The position numbers were made by a program, and so were the translations under genes. From Bacteroidota bacterium (GTDB taxonomy: Bacteria; Bacteroidota; Bacteroidia; UKL13-3), in NCBI GenBank assembly GCA_040388375.1, contig JAZKBU010000009.1:62001-126000 (forward strand): a stretch of DNA of 64,000 bases, written 5' to 3'. Below are positions 52,693-61,951 of the stretch, one piece after another. A model generated the notes under the pieces. It saw only the letters and a program-made list of their open reading frames with translations, made no database searches and was not told the DNA's origin. How positions within the stretch are numbered: position 1 is the first letter of the stretch; every line of letters begins with the position of its first letter.

Positions 52693-54165
52693 TTATTTTT
52701 TTCTTATCAGTCTAAATTCCACTTTTCTATCTAAACCTTCTGTATTTAGCTTATACTTTCTAACAAATACATCGCGTTCACTAAATACCAATACTCGCTT
52801 GGTATCTATTTCATATATTTTAGTTAACTGACGTTTAACTGCCAAAGCTCTTTTTTCAGCAATGGTTAATTGGGTTAAATCCGGTTTATTATTATCAGCA
52901 TGGCCAATAACGGCTAACATAACTGAGGTATCAACTGTCATTATCCTGGCTATTTGGTGTAATAGCGGATATTGCTCTACGTGTATATCGTATTTATTAG
53001 GCGGAAAGGTTACCACTGGTAATCCATATCCATCGCCACTTAAAGTCACAAACTCTGCTTCCGGTATTGAATCGTTAAAACCTAATACATCTATAGAGGC
53101 ATTATTTTTCACATTTACTGCTGGGTAATAGGTGCTCAACATTTGGTTAAATCCAAAAGGATCAGGATCAACTGAATCAGGAATACCATCCACATCACTA
53201 TCAAGAGCCACACCTTTTACATCTACTTTATAACCTGGTTTTGTATTGCTTTCGTTATCTAAGTAATCAGGAATTCCATCTCCGTCTGAGTCTTTTTTCA
53301 TTTCATCCTGCGACTGAGCTGCTTTTTTACTTAAATCTTCGTACATGGTACTAATTGGATTATACCAGTCAGCATGTGTTTTACGTTTTTGTCCAACAAA
53401 CTTGTAGCCAATAGTTACAGCAAATGAACCAAAAAAATCAGGATAATTTTGCACACCACCATACATATCTAAGCTATCAGTTTTCGTTGCATTTACAACC
53501 GTTTCTATTCCCAAATCAATTTCTTCGCTCATTTTAAATTTAATACCTACTCCAATAGGAACTGCTAAATCAGTTCCTGTATAAGTACCTTTTGTGGTAG
53601 CTGTTCCAATTTTCTTATCTCTGATGGCATCACTAAATGCAACTGATAAACCTGTAAAAGCGTATAAATTGGTGTTGGGGTGTTTTTTCTTAAAGCTTAA
53701 TGTGCCTAAATTAACCATAACATTAACTCCAACCTGTGTAATGCTATTTGAAAAACCATAATCTTTTTTTACAGTTTCTGTACTTTTACCTGAATAGGTA
53801 CCGTAAACACCTTGTAATCTAAATGCCAATATTGGACTGGCTGAATATTTTAAGAAACCTCCAAAAACAGGATTAACTACATCTTGCTCAATATCAAAAA
53901 AATTATAACTACCTCCAACACTTAAACCCAAAGTCCAACGGCTTATCGGTTCGGTAGGAAATATTACAGCATTCTCATTTGTTTTCTCTTCACCGGTAAC
54001 AATAGGCTTTGGCCTACCCTCGCCTGTATTAATTGGCTTAGGCTTATCGTCATCCACCGTTTTGGTTGCTTTAGCCTTCGCTTTCTCCTTAGTATCAGTG
54101 TCTTTTTGCTGACCAAAAACCAAAGTGGATACAAATAAGAATATTAGAAATAAATAGTTTTTCAT
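52693..54165 (-). CDS. OmpA-family outer-membrane protein with thrombospondin type 3 repeats
   Basis: A 490-residue protein with a signal peptide (MKNYLFLIFLFVSTLVFGQ), a lysine/threonine-rich linker, and an N-terminal eight-strand barrel region (about 75-260). Two calcium-binding TSP3 repeats follow (DSDGDGIPDYLDNES and DSDVDGIPDSVDPD, near 293-335). A C-terminal OmpA peptidoglycan-binding domain (VIGHADNNKPDLTQLTIAEKRA to GLDRKVEFRLI) is near 410-490. It probably links the outer membrane to the peptidoglycan. A single gene on minus, with a near-consensus -7 box (TACTTTAG) upstream. Confidence 0.9.
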   Translation of the reverse strand: MKNYLFLIFLFVSTLVFGQQKDTDTKEKAKAKATKTVDDDKPKPINTGEGRPKPIVTGEEKTNENAVIFPTEPISRWTLGLSVGGSYNFFDIEQDVVNPVFGGFLKYSASPILAFRLQGVYGTYSGKSTETVKKDYGFSNSITQVGVNVMVNLGTLSFKKKHPNTNLYAFTGLSVAFSDAIRDKKIGTATTKGTYTGTDLAVPIGVGIKFKMSEEIDLGIETVVNATKTDSLDMYGGVQNYPDFFGSFAVTIGYKFVGQKRKTHADWYNPISTMYEDLSKKAAQSQDEMKKDSDGDGIPDYLDNESNTKPGYKVDVKGVALDSDVDGIPDSVDPDPFGFNQMLSTYYPAVNVKNNASIDVLGFNDSIPEAEFVTLSGDGYGLPVVTFPPNKYDIHVEQYPLLHQIARIMTVDTSVMLAVIGHADNNKPDLTQLTIAEKRALAVKRQLTKIYEIDTKRVLVFSERDVFVRKYKLNTEGLDRKVEFRLIRKK

Positions 54166-54217
54166 AATTTTAATTGAAAAATTTCGTACTGCTAAAGTAT
54201 TAATTATGTGGCAATAA

Positions 54218-54240
54218 AAAAGCCCCTAGAAGGGGCTTTT
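54218..54240 (-). terminator. Terminator of the SPOR-domain gene
   Basis: A perfect 10-base-pair stem (AAAAGCCCCT with AGGGGCTTTT) around an AGA loop, 10 bases after the SPOR-domain gene's stop codon. Confidence 0.85.
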
Positions 54241-54249
54241 ATCTACACA

Positions 54250-55476
54250 CTAATGTTTATAGTATACATGCATCCATGCATTTGGTTCTATATTCTCGCG
54301 GCACTCTTTTAGTACACTCAATGCTAATTGTCTATCTCCCGTACTTATTGCCATTACTCTATAATATCTCGAACCTTTTGATCTAAATACTTTTGCATCA
54401 TATCCTTTAGCAATTAATTTATTTCTAAATCTCACTGCAAACATTCTGCTTCTAATTGTATAGCAACCCATTACTACATTATAAACTGAATCTGGCTCTC
54501 CAAATTCTTTTCTTGTATTTGAGTTAGCTACTGCCGGATTTGTATTTGGTGTGTTTTCTACTTTTGGAGTAGGAGGAACTACCGCTACTGGTTGTTTAAC
54601 CGGTTCTTTCACTGTTTCTATTGGTTTAACCACTTTAACCGAATCTACTGGTTTTGTAACAACGGCCAATTTAGTTGTATCTTTTTTAGGTACTTCAGTA
54701 ACCGGTGGAGTTGGTTTAACAATAGGTTTTTTAATAACCGGTATTTTCTCAACAGGTTTGGCTTTTTTCTTACGTTTAAGATTCCAGTCAATTAAATCTT
54801 TATTTTTATTGGCTAAAACTTTGTAGCTGATTCCTACATTGATTGATAGAATATTATTGTATCCTTCATCATTAGGAGCCCCATCTAACCAATATGTATC
54901 TACGTAGTCAAAAGCTATTCCTCCAGAAAGATCAAAAGCATAGTTTAAATAATATTTTGCCTGAGCACCTAAACGGTAAACATAAAAAGGAGAAGTATAA
55001 GTATCGTTTAATTTAATAACTACATTATTAACCAATGTATAGCTTACATCATGGTACATTAACCCACCACCTGCGTAAACATATAGATTCAATTTACCTT
55101 GGTCATTCTTTTTTAGTATGGGTGTTAAATTTAACATACCTACAATGCTGTACATGTCGTTCGACATGCTATATGATTTTATATTTCCATCACTAGCAGC
55201 AGGAAAGCCTCCCAATAAAGAAGAATTTGCACTAGAGTTACTTCCACTTATGTTTAAATGTGTTAATTGTCCCTGAATAGAAAACTCTCTAGAAAACGAA
55301 TACCTAAGAGAACCCGCAAATGAATTATTAAAATCGTTTCCAACATTTGTAAACATGTAAGGTACACCAACTTGCAAATCGGCACTTAAGTTTGTGGCTT
55401 GTTTTCCTCTCTGTGCAGACACACGAATGCCTATTCCAAGAACCAACAAAATAAATATTCCTACCGTTTTTTTCAT
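54250..55476 (-). CDS. Outer-membrane barrel protein with C-terminal SPOR domain
   Basis: A 408-residue protein with a signal peptide (MKKTVGIFILLVLGIGIRVSAQ), a barrel region (about 25-220; YSFSREFSIQGQLTHLNI, LNLYVYAGGGLMYHDV), and a long proline/valine/lysine-rich linker (about 230-320; KPIVKPTPPVTEVPKK). The C-terminal SPOR domain (about 335-408; YNVVMGCYTIRSRMFAVRFRN, SRYYRVM) binds peptidoglycan lacking stem peptides, usually at division septa. It therefore appears to tie a barrel to septal wall. Consensus promoter at 55512-55541. Confidence 0.88.
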   Translation of the reverse strand: MKKTVGIFILLVLGIGIRVSAQRGKQATNLSADLQVGVPYMFTNVGNDFNNSFAGSLRYSFSREFSIQGQLTHLNISGSNSSANSSLLGGFPAASDGNIKSYSMSNDMYSIVGMLNLTPILKKNDQGKLNLYVYAGGGLMYHDVSYTLVNNVVIKLNDTYTSPFYVYRLGAQAKYYLNYAFDLSGGIAFDYVDTYWLDGAPNDEGYNNILSINVGISYKVLANKNKDLIDWNLKRKKKAKPVEKIPVIKKPIVKPTPPVTEVPKKDTTKLAVVTKPVDSVKVVKPIETVKEPVKQPVAVVPPTPKVENTPNTNPAVANSNTRKEFGEPDSVYNVVMGCYTIRSRMFAVRFRNKLIAKGYDAKVFRSKGSRYYRVMAISTGDRQLALSVLKECRENIEPNAWMHVYYKH

Positions 55477-55511
55477 TTAAATAAAGTTGTTATACAAATC
55501 AGTTAACTTTG

Positions 55512-55541
55512 CAAAGATAATTTATAATTTTATCTTAACAA
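55512..55541 (-). promoter_or_regulatory. Promoter of the SPOR-domain gene
   Basis: Read on minus, TTG (55541-55539), 19 bases, then TATCTTTG (55519-55512), an exact Bacteroidota -33/-7 match, 35 bases before the start codon at 55476. Confidence 0.7.
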
Positions 55542-55648
55542 CATTAGCGCAATCACTTTGTCATTAATTTAGTACACTTTACGTAAAATATTTATTGTCA
55601 CTTTATTAATGTTAATGAGGTTTTTGCAGCTTAAATAGTTTTTACAGC

Positions 55649-56194
55649 ATGTTAAACCAGAAAATCAAAAACTCAGACTTAAATAGAAAAACTATTGAAG
55701 AGAATCTTAATGCTATTAAACTAAATATCACTGTAATACTTGATAATGTGAGAAGTGCTCAGAATGTAGGTTCCATTTTTCGTACTTCTGATGCTTTTAA
55801 TGTAGATAGAATATATTTATGTGGTATTACGGCAACGCCACCTAATAAAGAAATTTTCAAAACAGCTTTAGGGGCTACAGAAAGTGTAAAATGGGAACAT
55901 TATGAAAATATTAATTCTCTGGTGGAAATCTTAAAATCTGAACAGTACACTGTTATAAGTATTGAACAAACTGCTAATGCGCAAATGCTACATGAAGTAT
56001 CATTTCAATTAAACGAAAAATATGCTTTTGTTTTCGGTAATGAAGTAGATGGGGTAAGCCAAACTGTTATTGATAATAGCCATGGGGTAATTGAAATTCC
56101 TCAATTTGGCAGCAAACACTCCTTAAACATATCAGTATCAGCCGGGGTAATTCTTTGGGAAGCAGCTAAACAATTAGCTGTTAATCATCAATAA
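55649..56194 (+). CDS. TrmH/SpoU-family RNA 2'-O-methyltransferase
   Basis: A 181-residue SPOUT protein with the three family blocks: VILDNVRSAQNVGSIFRTSDAF (motif 1), FVFGNEVDGVSQ (motif 2) and IEIPQFGSKHSLNISVSAGVILWE (motif 3, which forms the knot and SAM site). It methylates a ribose 2'-OH in tRNA or rRNA. The short form without the L30e-like domain is typical of TrmH/TrmL-like tRNA enzymes, but the target is uncertain. The start could be a few codons later. It overlaps the convergent bshC by 14 bases. Confidence 0.9.
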   Translation: MLNQKIKNSDLNRKTIEENLNAIKLNITVILDNVRSAQNVGSIFRTSDAFNVDRIYLCGITATPPNKEIFKTALGATESVKWEHYENINSLVEILKSEQYTVISIEQTANAQMLHEVSFQLNEKYAFVFGNEVDGVSQTVIDNSHGVIEIPQFGSKHSLNISVSAGVILWEAAKQLAVNHQ

Positions 56195-57767
56195 TATGTA
56201 ATGAAAAATCAAAAGCATCGGCATGTTGCTTTACTTTGCTAATAAAAGGCAAAGACGGATTTAAATCATACATCATTACATTCTCTGAGCGTTCCTGAAA
56301 AACACCTAAAGGAAAAAGTCTTTCTTTTAACTTTAGCAATTTCTCAATATTGTCTTCTTGCTTTTGTTGACGTGCTTTTTTGTAAGATTTCAGGTGAGTT
56401 CCTAATTGTTTTTTATTTTCCAGTTTTAACGCAAGTATTTCTTTTGTAGTAGCCTGGTCTATATTTTTAACCTCATCAATAATACTTTGAAAAAGGGTAT
56501 CTATTTGATTGATTACTTCTGGCAAATTACTTGACGATTGTTTTTGTAAAAACAGATCGGCTAATTCACTATCGTTTAAAAATAAGTCAACAAGGGCTAA
56601 GCCCATTTTTTCCGCCTTATCACTGATCGATTTGTTTAACAATAAAAATGAATTGCGTTGCATTAAAACAGGATATGCAATATTAAATGTATCAAAAACA
56701 TTTTTCAGTTGTAACCAATAGGCTACTTCTGCTGGACCTCCAATATAGGCTAAGTTAGGTAAAATAAGTTCCTGGTAAACAGGCCTCAATACTACATTGG
56801 GGCTAAACATTTCGGGATTATTAGCTATTTCCACAGCCATTTCTTCTTTGGTAAAAACTACTGAAGTATCCTGTAATTTATATCCATTACTTTCGGGTTT
56901 AATCAATTTACGGCCAAACTCGTTGTGTAAATAAAAAAAGTTAACCTCTCTCCCGTTTATCTGCAATTTATAGGATTCTTCTAAACGTTTATTGGTTTCC
57001 TTAATAGCCTTAAATGTAGTTTGGTTTAAAACATCTTGTTCAATAACGGGTTGCAATTCCTTTTTCAAGTCAGCATTATCAGCATCAATAATTATCAAAC
57101 CTTCGTTTTTAAACAACTCATACACCAAACGCCTAGTAGCTACGGATAGGTTTTCGTCAGGACTGTAACATTTTTTTAATAATTCAATCCAGTTTTTTGA
57201 TTGTTGTCTTTCACCAAGTATGCTCGCTATTTCATCAATTATAGGTGCTAAACCCTTGTTATTTACTCTGCCAACGGGTTTACCGTTGGTTTCATTTTGC
57301 CATTTAACTTGTTTGCCAAATAATTGTACAGTGCTTATTTCTTCAAAATCGTGGTCTTCACTAGCCATCCAAAATACAGGCACAAAATGTTGTTCCGGAT
57401 ATTTTGCTTTTAACTGTTCCGCTAAATTTATAATGGTTACTATTTTATAAATAAAGTAAAGTGGGCCGGTAAATAAAGCCAATTGGTGGCCGGTAGTAAC
57501 AGTAAAAGTATTGTTGTTCTTAATTTTTTCTATTTGAGCCTTTGTTTCATTATTTAGCTCAATACCAGCTTCTGCATATTGCTTTAGCAAAACATCAACT
57601 AAAACTGCTCTGGTAGCATTGTTATAATTTTTGTTTTTTATAGCCTCACCAAAGGAGTCAATGTTGGGGGTATATTTATAAAATGATTTTAGTTTTTCGT
57701 CCTGATTAATGTAATCAACAGTAATTGGAGGTAATAAGCCTGTTTGTGTTAATGAAATTTTTTGCAT
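56181..57767 (-). CDS. bshC: Bacillithiol biosynthesis cysteine-adding enzyme BshC
   Basis: A 528-residue BshC: DYINQDEKLKSFYKYTPN near the start, the conserved VTTGHQLALFTGPLYFIYKIVT, VPVFWMASEDHDFEEI, and NLAYIGGPAEVAYWLQLKNVF. It adds cysteine to glucosaminyl-malate in the final step of bacillithiol synthesis, the low-molecular-weight thiol of many Bacteroidota and Bacilli. bshA and bshB are not in the window. Length is standard. Monocistronic on minus. Confidence 0.94.
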   Translation of the reverse strand: MQKISLTQTGLLPPITVDYINQDEKLKSFYKYTPNIDSFGEAIKNKNYNNATRAVLVDVLLKQYAEAGIELNNETKAQIEKIKNNNTFTVTTGHQLALFTGPLYFIYKIVTIINLAEQLKAKYPEQHFVPVFWMASEDHDFEEISTVQLFGKQVKWQNETNGKPVGRVNNKGLAPIIDEIASILGERQQSKNWIELLKKCYSPDENLSVATRRLVYELFKNEGLIIIDADNADLKKELQPVIEQDVLNQTTFKAIKETNKRLEESYKLQINGREVNFFYLHNEFGRKLIKPESNGYKLQDTSVVFTKEEMAVEIANNPEMFSPNVVLRPVYQELILPNLAYIGGPAEVAYWLQLKNVFDTFNIAYPVLMQRNSFLLLNKSISDKAEKMGLALVDLFLNDSELADLFLQKQSSSNLPEVINQIDTLFQSIIDEVKNIDQATTKEILALKLENKKQLGTHLKSYKKARQQKQEDNIEKLLKLKERLFPLGVFQERSENVMMYDLNPSLPFISKVKQHADAFDFSLHIIDD

Positions 57768-57828
57768 TTTAAATCAATTCAATAGTCTAAAAACTAAATC
57801 AATTCAGACCCATTATTTTAATTGTTTA

Positions 57829-59142
57829 TTATCCGATTATTTCTCCGTACAAATCAAAATCTTCGGCACTGGTAATTTTCACATTGGCAAAATCGCCAAT
57901 TTTAGCATAGTATTTTTTAGCATCTACCAATACTTCATTATCAACCTCAGGACTATCAAATTCAGTACGTCCAACCCACATGCCATTTTCTTTTCTATCA
58001 AATAAAACTTTAAATACTTTGCCTACTTTCTCTTGGTTTTTTTCGGCTGATATAAGTTGTTGTATTTCCATAATGGTTGCCGCTCTTTCCTCTTTTACTT
58101 CTTGCGGAACATCATCAACCAAGGTTCCTGCATGGGTTCCTTCTTCATGGCTATAAGTAAAAATACCTAACCTGTCAAATCTGTTGCGTCTAACAAAATC
58201 GCATAAGTCTAAAAAATCTTGCTCTGTTTCTCCCGGATGGCCAGCAATAAGTGTAGTTCTAATGGCAATTCCCGGTACACGTGCTCTTATTGAGTCAACT
58301 ACTTCCTGTGTACGTTTTTCGGTAATTCCCCTACGCATTACTTTCAGCATATTATCGCTGGTATGTTGTAATGGAATATCAATATACTTACAAATATTAT
58401 CTCGTTCGGCAATTACATCTAATGCTTCTAATGGAAATTGACTTGGATAAGCATAATGCAACCTAACCCATGCCACACCTGCTACATCAGAAACACGTCT
58501 TAACAATTCTGCTAATTTGCGTTCACCATATAAGTCTAATCCGTAATAAGTACTGTCTTGTGCTATTAGTAAAATTTCTTTAGTACCATTTTTTACCAGA
58601 TTTTTCACTTCAGTTTCTATTTGCTCAAAACTTTTCGAAACGTGTTTACCACGCATAATAGGAATGGCACAAAAAGAACAAGGCCTGTCACAACCTTCTG
58701 AAATTTTTAAATAAGCATAATGGCTAGGTGTAGTTAATAAGCGCTCGCCTATCAACTCTTGTTTATAATCAGCTCCTAATGTTTTTAGTAGCTGTGGTAA
58801 ATGTAGTGTACCAAAATATTCATCTACATCTGGAATTTCTTTTTCTAAATCGGGTTTATAACGCTGGCTTAAACAACCTGTAACATATAGTTTATCTATT
58901 TGTCCTTCTTGTTTAGCTTCGGCATAACGTAAAATAGTTTCAATACTTTCCTGTTTTGCATTTTCAATAAATCCGCAAGTATTAATAATAACTATATTGG
59001 CATCGTCTTTCAACGACTCATGGGCCACATCAAAATCGTTTGCTTTTAACTGGCTATATAATACTTCACTGTCAACAACGTTTTTGCTACAACCAAGTGT
59101 TATAATATTTATTTTATCTTGTTTACGTGTTTTGGTCTTCAT
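57829..59142 (-). CDS. rimO: Ribosomal protein S12 methylthiotransferase RimO
   Basis: A 437-residue radical-SAM methylthiotransferase. The N-terminal MTTase domain (LGCSKNVVDSEVLYSQL) holds one cluster; the radical-SAM motif CDRPCSFCAIPIMRGKH (CxxxCxxC) holds the other. The FVRRNRFDRLGIFTYSHEEGT stretch and a C-terminal TRAM domain complete the RimO layout. It methylthiolates Asp88 of ribosomal protein S12. Start is the first Met in the frame. The ftsY gene lies 78 bases upstream. Confidence 0.95.
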   Translation of the reverse strand: MKTKTRKQDKINIITLGCSKNVVDSEVLYSQLKANDFDVAHESLKDDANIVIINTCGFIENAKQESIETILRYAEAKQEGQIDKLYVTGCLSQRYKPDLEKEIPDVDEYFGTLHLPQLLKTLGADYKQELIGERLLTTPSHYAYLKISEGCDRPCSFCAIPIMRGKHVSKSFEQIETEVKNLVKNGTKEILLIAQDSTYYGLDLYGERKLAELLRRVSDVAGVAWVRLHYAYPSQFPLEALDVIAERDNICKYIDIPLQHTSDNMLKVMRRGITEKRTQEVVDSIRARVPGIAIRTTLIAGHPGETEQDFLDLCDFVRRNRFDRLGIFTYSHEEGTHAGTLVDDVPQEVKEERAATIMEIQQLISAEKNQEKVGKVFKVLFDRKENGMWVGRTEFDSPEVDNEVLVDAKKYYAKIGDFANVKITSAEDFDLYGEIIG

Positions 59143-59220
59143 GTAAATTTTCTACTTCCATTTTATTTTACCGCTTTTGTTACAAAACCAATCAACCGGT
59201 TTTTCTTAATCAGTAAAATA

Positions 59221-60174
59221 TTATTTCTTAAATAAAGAGTCAACAAACTCTACTTTGTTAAATACTTGTAAATCATCAATACCCTCGCCCACTCCAATAT
59301 ATTTTACCGGAATTTTAAACTGATCGGCTATACCAATTACTACACCACCTTTAGCAGTGCCATCTAATTTGGTTAATGCCAGTGCATTTACCTCAGTAGC
59401 TGCCGTAAACTGGCGGGCTTGTTCAAACGCATTTTGACCTGTACTTGCATCTAACACTAATAAAATTTCATGGGGAGTACCATCTTGTACTTTACCCATT
59501 ACGCGTTTTATTTTTGAAAGCTCATCCATTAAGCCCACTTTATTGTGTAAACGACCTGCGGTATCTATTATACATACATCTGCATTGTTATCAACTGCAT
59601 ATTTTACAGCATCAAAGGCTACAGAAGCCGGGTCGGTATTCATGCCGTGTTCTACCACATGCACATCATTGCGTTGTCCCCAAATTTTTAATTGCTCCAC
59701 TGCAGCAGCTCTAAAGGTATCGGCTGCGCCTAGTACTACTTTTTTACCTGCTTTTTTAAATTGATTGGCTAATTTACCAATAGTAGTAGTTTTACCTACA
59801 CCATTTACACCAACTACCATTATTACATATGGCTTATGGTCGGGTAAATTTTCAAAACTACTTAAATTTTCATTGTTGTATTCGTCAAGTAGTATGGCAA
59901 TTTCTTCCTTCAGTAAATTGTTTAATTCGGAAGTACCAACGTATTTATCTTTTGAAACTCTTTTTTGAAGCCTGTCAATTATTTTAAGGGTAGTTTCAAT
60001 TCCAACATCACTGCTCACTAAAATTTCTTCTAGCTGGTCTAAAAAGTCATCATCGACCGAGGCTTTACCAACAAGGGCTTTACTAATTTTGTCTAATAAG
60101 CTAGTCTTGGTTTTTTCTAAACCTTGATCTAATTTTTCTTTTTTTTCTTTACTAAAAAAACTAAAAATTCCCAT
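59221..60174 (-). CDS. ftsY: Signal recognition particle receptor FtsY
   Basis: A 317-residue FtsY with a short charged A-region (MGIFSFFSKEKKEKLDQG) and the NG domain: N helices (about 20-95), P-loop GVNGVGKTTTIGKLA near 118-132, DTFRAAAVEQL, DTAGRLHN near 205, and TKLDGTAKGG near 270. It is the GTPase that docks SRP-ribosome complexes at the membrane. A terminator at 60255-60288 separates it from the upstream ribosomal genes, so it has its own promoter. Confidence 0.96.
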   Translation of the reverse strand: MGIFSFFSKEKKEKLDQGLEKTKTSLLDKISKALVGKASVDDDFLDQLEEILVSSDVGIETTLKIIDRLQKRVSKDKYVGTSELNNLLKEEIAILLDEYNNENLSSFENLPDHKPYVIMVVGVNGVGKTTTIGKLANQFKKAGKKVVLGAADTFRAAAVEQLKIWGQRNDVHVVEHGMNTDPASVAFDAVKYAVDNNADVCIIDTAGRLHNKVGLMDELSKIKRVMGKVQDGTPHEILLVLDASTGQNAFEQARQFTAATEVNALALTKLDGTAKGGVVIGIADQFKIPVKYIGVGEGIDDLQVFNKVEFVDSLFKK

Positions 60175-60254
60175 TATTTTACTTAGCTATTTGCTAATTA
60201 AATGATTTTTCAGAAACAAAACAATTCATTTCAATTAGCTATTTTAAAAATACA

Positions 60255-60288
60255 AAAAGCATTCTGAAAGTATTATCAGAATGCTTTT
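60255..60288 (-). terminator. Terminator of the rpmB-rpmG-DUF4295 operon
   Basis: A perfect 13-base-pair stem (AAAAGCATTCTGA with TCAGAATGCTTTT) around an 8-base loop, with T residues after it on the minus strand, 27 bases after the DUF4295 stop. Confidence 0.85.
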
Positions 60289-60314
60289 CTATAAATATTT
60301 CATTACAAAACTAA

Positions 60315-60464
60315 CTAAGCTTTGAAATGTGATTTTACGTCTTCGTTAGGAATAATTTCAGACTTAAATGAGTAAGCTCCTTTTTTATTCTTTACTGCGC
60401 GATAAACTTTTGCATAATCTTTACCGCTTGATGTTTTTAATGTAGCAACAACTTTTTTTGCCAT
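60315..60464 (-). CDS. DUF4295 small protein
   Basis: A 49-residue basic protein starting MAKKVVATLKTSSGKDYAKV and ending VKSHFKA. It matches DUF4295, a tiny family that follows rpmB-rpmG in Bacteroidota. Its charge and position next to two large-subunit proteins suggest a ribosome-associated role (inference). It lies 31 bases after rpmG and is followed by the hairpin at 60255-60288. Confidence 0.88.
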   Translation of the reverse strand: MAKKVVATLKTSSGKDYAKVYRAVKNKKGAYSFKSEIIPNEDVKSHFKA

Positions 60465-60494
60465 GGTCTGATTCCTTTATATTTTAAGGGGTGA

Positions 60495-60677
60495 TTATTT
60501 AATTTCTTTGTGTACAGTTTTACGTTTTAAAATTGAATTGTATTTTTTCAATTCTAAACGCTCAGTTGTATTTTTTTTATTTTTAGTAGTTATGTAACGA
60601 CTAGTTCCAGGCATCCCTGAAGTTTTGTGCTCGGTACACTCCATAATAACTTGAATTCTATTTCCTTTTTTTGCCAT
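60495..60677 (-). CDS. rpmG: 50S ribosomal protein L33
   Basis: A 60-residue L33: [38 protein letters not shown] and the [10 protein letters not shown] end. It contains one Cys only (C14), so it is the zinc-free C-minus form. It binds 23S rRNA near the E site. Second gene of the rpmB operon, 17 bases after rpmB. Confidence 0.96.
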   Translation of the reverse strand: MAKKGNRIQVIMECTEHKTSGMPGTSRYITTKNKKNTTERLELKKYNSILKRKTVHKEIK

Positions 60678-60694
60678 TGCTTAATCTCCTTAAA

Positions 60695-60925
60695 TTAAAT
60701 TTTGCCGTTTTTAACAAAATCGTTTAACACTGTGGTAATTCCTTTTTTAGAAATAGTTTTGATTGCTTTTGTGCTTACGCGCAAAGTAATCCATTGACCT
60801 TCTTCAGGAATATAAAATTTTTTATCTTGTAGGTTAGGATAAAAGCGTCTTTTGGTTTTTGTATTCGAATGAGATACATTATTTCCTTTTAAAGCTTTTT
60901 TACCTGTTAAATCACAAACTCTCAT
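60695..60925 (-). CDS. rpmB: 50S ribosomal protein L28
   Basis: A 76-residue L28 from the Met at 60925 (MRVCDLTGKKALKGNNVSHS); the frame extends to 60985, but L28 proteins begin at this point. It then shows NTKTKRRFYPNLQ, ITLRVSTKAIKTISKKGI and the VLNDFVKNGKI end. It has Cys4 only, so lacks a zinc site. It leads the operon rpmB-rpmG-DUF4295. Confidence 0.95.
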   Translation of the reverse strand: MRVCDLTGKKALKGNNVSHSNTKTKRRFYPNLQDKKFYIPEEGQWITLRVSTKAIKTISKKGITTVLNDFVKNGKI

Positions 60926-61115
60926 GGCGTTATTTTTCGTAATAAGGGCTGCAAATATCTTATAATTATTTTTAAATGCAAGCATTAATAAAAAAAACTT
61001 TTAAAAATACTTTATTGTCTCGTTTTTAACTGAGCAGCCCAGTCGTCAAAAGTAACACTTAACTAAATATTATCATACTTAAAAAATAATATTTCCTTTT
61101 TTATACTTTCGCCTC

Positions 61116-61772
61116 ATGATTAAATGGTGGAAAATAGCAGGATTTATTCTTGTTCTTTATTCAATTATACAAGGTTTATATGGGGCTATCCCTAATTTGC
61201 CTATACTTGAAAATAGCATCAGGAACTTATATTTCCATGTTCCTATGTGGTTTACAATGATTAGTTTGTTGCTGTTTTCATTTATTTACTCCATTCAAAC
61301 GCTGAATAATAAAACTACCGTTGATTTAAAAAAGGATGCAATGGCAGAGGTATATGCCACCACAGCGATGCTTTTTGGAATTGCTGGCTTATGTACCGGA
61401 ATGGTTTGGGCAAAAAATACCTGGGGTGCTTATTGGACCAATGACCCTAAATTAAATGCTGCAGCAGTGGCCATGTTGCTATATGCTGCTTATTTTGTGT
61501 TGAGAAGCAGTATTGATGACCAAGAAAAAAGAGCACGAATAGCTGCGGTATTTAATGTGTTTTGTTTCCCTATTTATGTGGTATTGGTTTTTGTATTACC
61601 ACGATTGACGGATTCATTACACCCGGGAAATGGTGGAAACCCCGGTTTTAACGCTTATGATTTGGATAGCAGATTACGTATGGTATTTTACCCTGCGGTA
61701 TTGGGATGGATTTTAATGGGATTTTGGATAGCCGATATTGGCGTAAGAATAAATAAATTAAACAAAATATGA
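61116..61772 (+). CDS. ccmC: Cytochrome c biogenesis protein CcmC (haem exporter)
   Basis: A 218-residue integral protein with six membrane helices and the CcmC/CcsA family signature WAKNTWGAYWTNDPKLNAA (the tryptophan-rich, haem-binding WWD-type segment) near 100-118, plus conserved histidines in periplasmic loops (YFHVP near 46). It delivers haem to CcmE on the periplasmic side. It starts the Ccm cluster; ccmD overlaps its stop by four bases (ATGA). TACTTTCG at 61104-61111 may be its -7 box. Confidence 0.92.
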   Translation: MIKWWKIAGFILVLYSIIQGLYGAIPNLPILENSIRNLYFHVPMWFTMISLLLFSFIYSIQTLNNKTTVDLKKDAMAEVYATTAMLFGIAGLCTGMVWAKNTWGAYWTNDPKLNAAAVAMLLYAAYFVLRSSIDDQEKRARIAAVFNVFCFPIYVVLVFVLPRLTDSLHPGNGGNPGFNAYDLDSRLRMVFYPAVLGWILMGFWIADIGVRINKLNKI

Positions 61773-61942
61773 AATTGATTGTTAATCAAGCTAAAATAAG
61801 CACAAGTGAACTGCCTAGTTTAGCAAGCGATAATAAAATGACGGTGGTAATTATTGTGATTGCCATTATATTTACATTGATTACTGCTTTTTTAGTTTTC
61901 TTGGATTTAAGATTAAGAAAAATAGAAGCAAAAAATAAATAA
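61769..61942 (+). CDS. ccmD: CcmD-like small membrane protein
   Basis: A 57-residue protein whose start overlaps the ccmC stop as ATGA. A short N-terminal region precedes one membrane helix (VVIIVIAIIFTLITAFLVFL, about 26-45), then a positively charged end (RLRKIEAKNK). This is the size, topology and position of CcmD, which helps release holo-CcmE from CcmABC. Sequence identity in this family is always low, so the name rests on context. Confidence 0.8.
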   Translation: MKLIVNQAKISTSELPSLASDNKMTVVIIVIAIIFTLITAFLVFLDLRLRKIEAKNK

Positions 61943-61951
61943 TAGCACTAA

